Origin: Clostridiaceae bacterium
GTDB taxonomy: Bacteria; Bacillota; Clostridia; DSM-8532
NCBI GenBank assembly: GCA_025361665.1
Contig: JANYKF010000352.1
Span: 1-5,371 of the forward strand
Reading direction: 5' to 3'
Length of the DNA stretch: 5,371 bases
A model generated the notes under the pieces. It was not told the origin of the DNA and did no database searches. It saw nothing but the letters and a program-made list of their open reading frames with translations. Position 1 is the stretch's first letter. Each line of letters starts with the position of its first letter. The position numbers and the translations under genes were made by a program. Shown piece after piece: positions 5,360-5,371 of the stretch.

Positions 5360-5371
5360 TTCTGGTGTAAA

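Noticed and set aside
1..5371. CRISPR arrays, tRNA or rRNA genes, insertion sequences, attachment sites
   Set aside because: No spaced direct repeats, tRNA-like cloverleaf, rRNA-like segment, transposase or terminal inverted repeats were found by reading; the only tandem repeat is the coding hexamer at the sulfatase start.

Overview
The window looks like a chromosomal piece of a moderately GC-rich, Gram-positive-type bacterium, most likely Bacillota (Clostridia or a Paenibacillus-like lineage). The main evidence is a secreted protein with three S-layer-homology repeats, strong AGGAGG-type ribosome binding sites before almost every gene, and a small Cys-containing protein of a kind I associate with Clostridia (DUF6951-like). 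The taxonomic call is inference; no rRNA or marker gene is present.

Layout. The minus strand at 1-212 carries the N-terminal 70 codons of an FAD-dependent oxidoreductase that runs off the left edge. It starts at a GTG with a strong SD. A gene-free stretch of about 500 bases follows (213-736). It holds a cluster of TTCCA/TGGAA half-sites with two mutually exclusive hairpins, a candidate promoter and a leader. Next on the plus strand is a 513-residue secreted SLH protein with a copper-amine-oxidase-N-like (stalk) domain and a C-terminal beta-rich, lipocalin-like region (737-2278). It converges on a minus-strand PIG-L/LmbE-family N-deacetylase (2353-3171). A divergent control region (3172-3469) separates the deacetylase from a plus-strand Cys-type sulfatase without signal peptide (3470-4987). 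After the sulfatase come a possible 11-codon leader ORF (5007-5042) and a 105-residue four-Cys protein (5042-5359), the two joined by a TGATG stop/start overlap.

How the genes may work together. A sulfatase divergent from a sugar N-deacetylase suggests intracellular stripping of sulfate and acetyl groups from imported amino-sugar-containing glycans, such as mucin- or glycosaminoglycan-type fragments. An oxidoreductase lies nearby. The sulfatase needs a formylglycine-generating or anaerobic maturase enzyme encoded elsewhere. The substrate cannot be read from this window, and no transporter, glycosidase or regulator gene is visible. The SLH protein is probably an independent cell-surface gene.

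The least ordinary points are the hexanucleotide repeat that puts six in-frame ATGs at the sulfatase start, the coupled mini-ORF before the DUF6951-like gene, and the palindromic arrangements upstream of the SLH gene. I see no clear evidence of a wholly new defence, mobile or RNA system.
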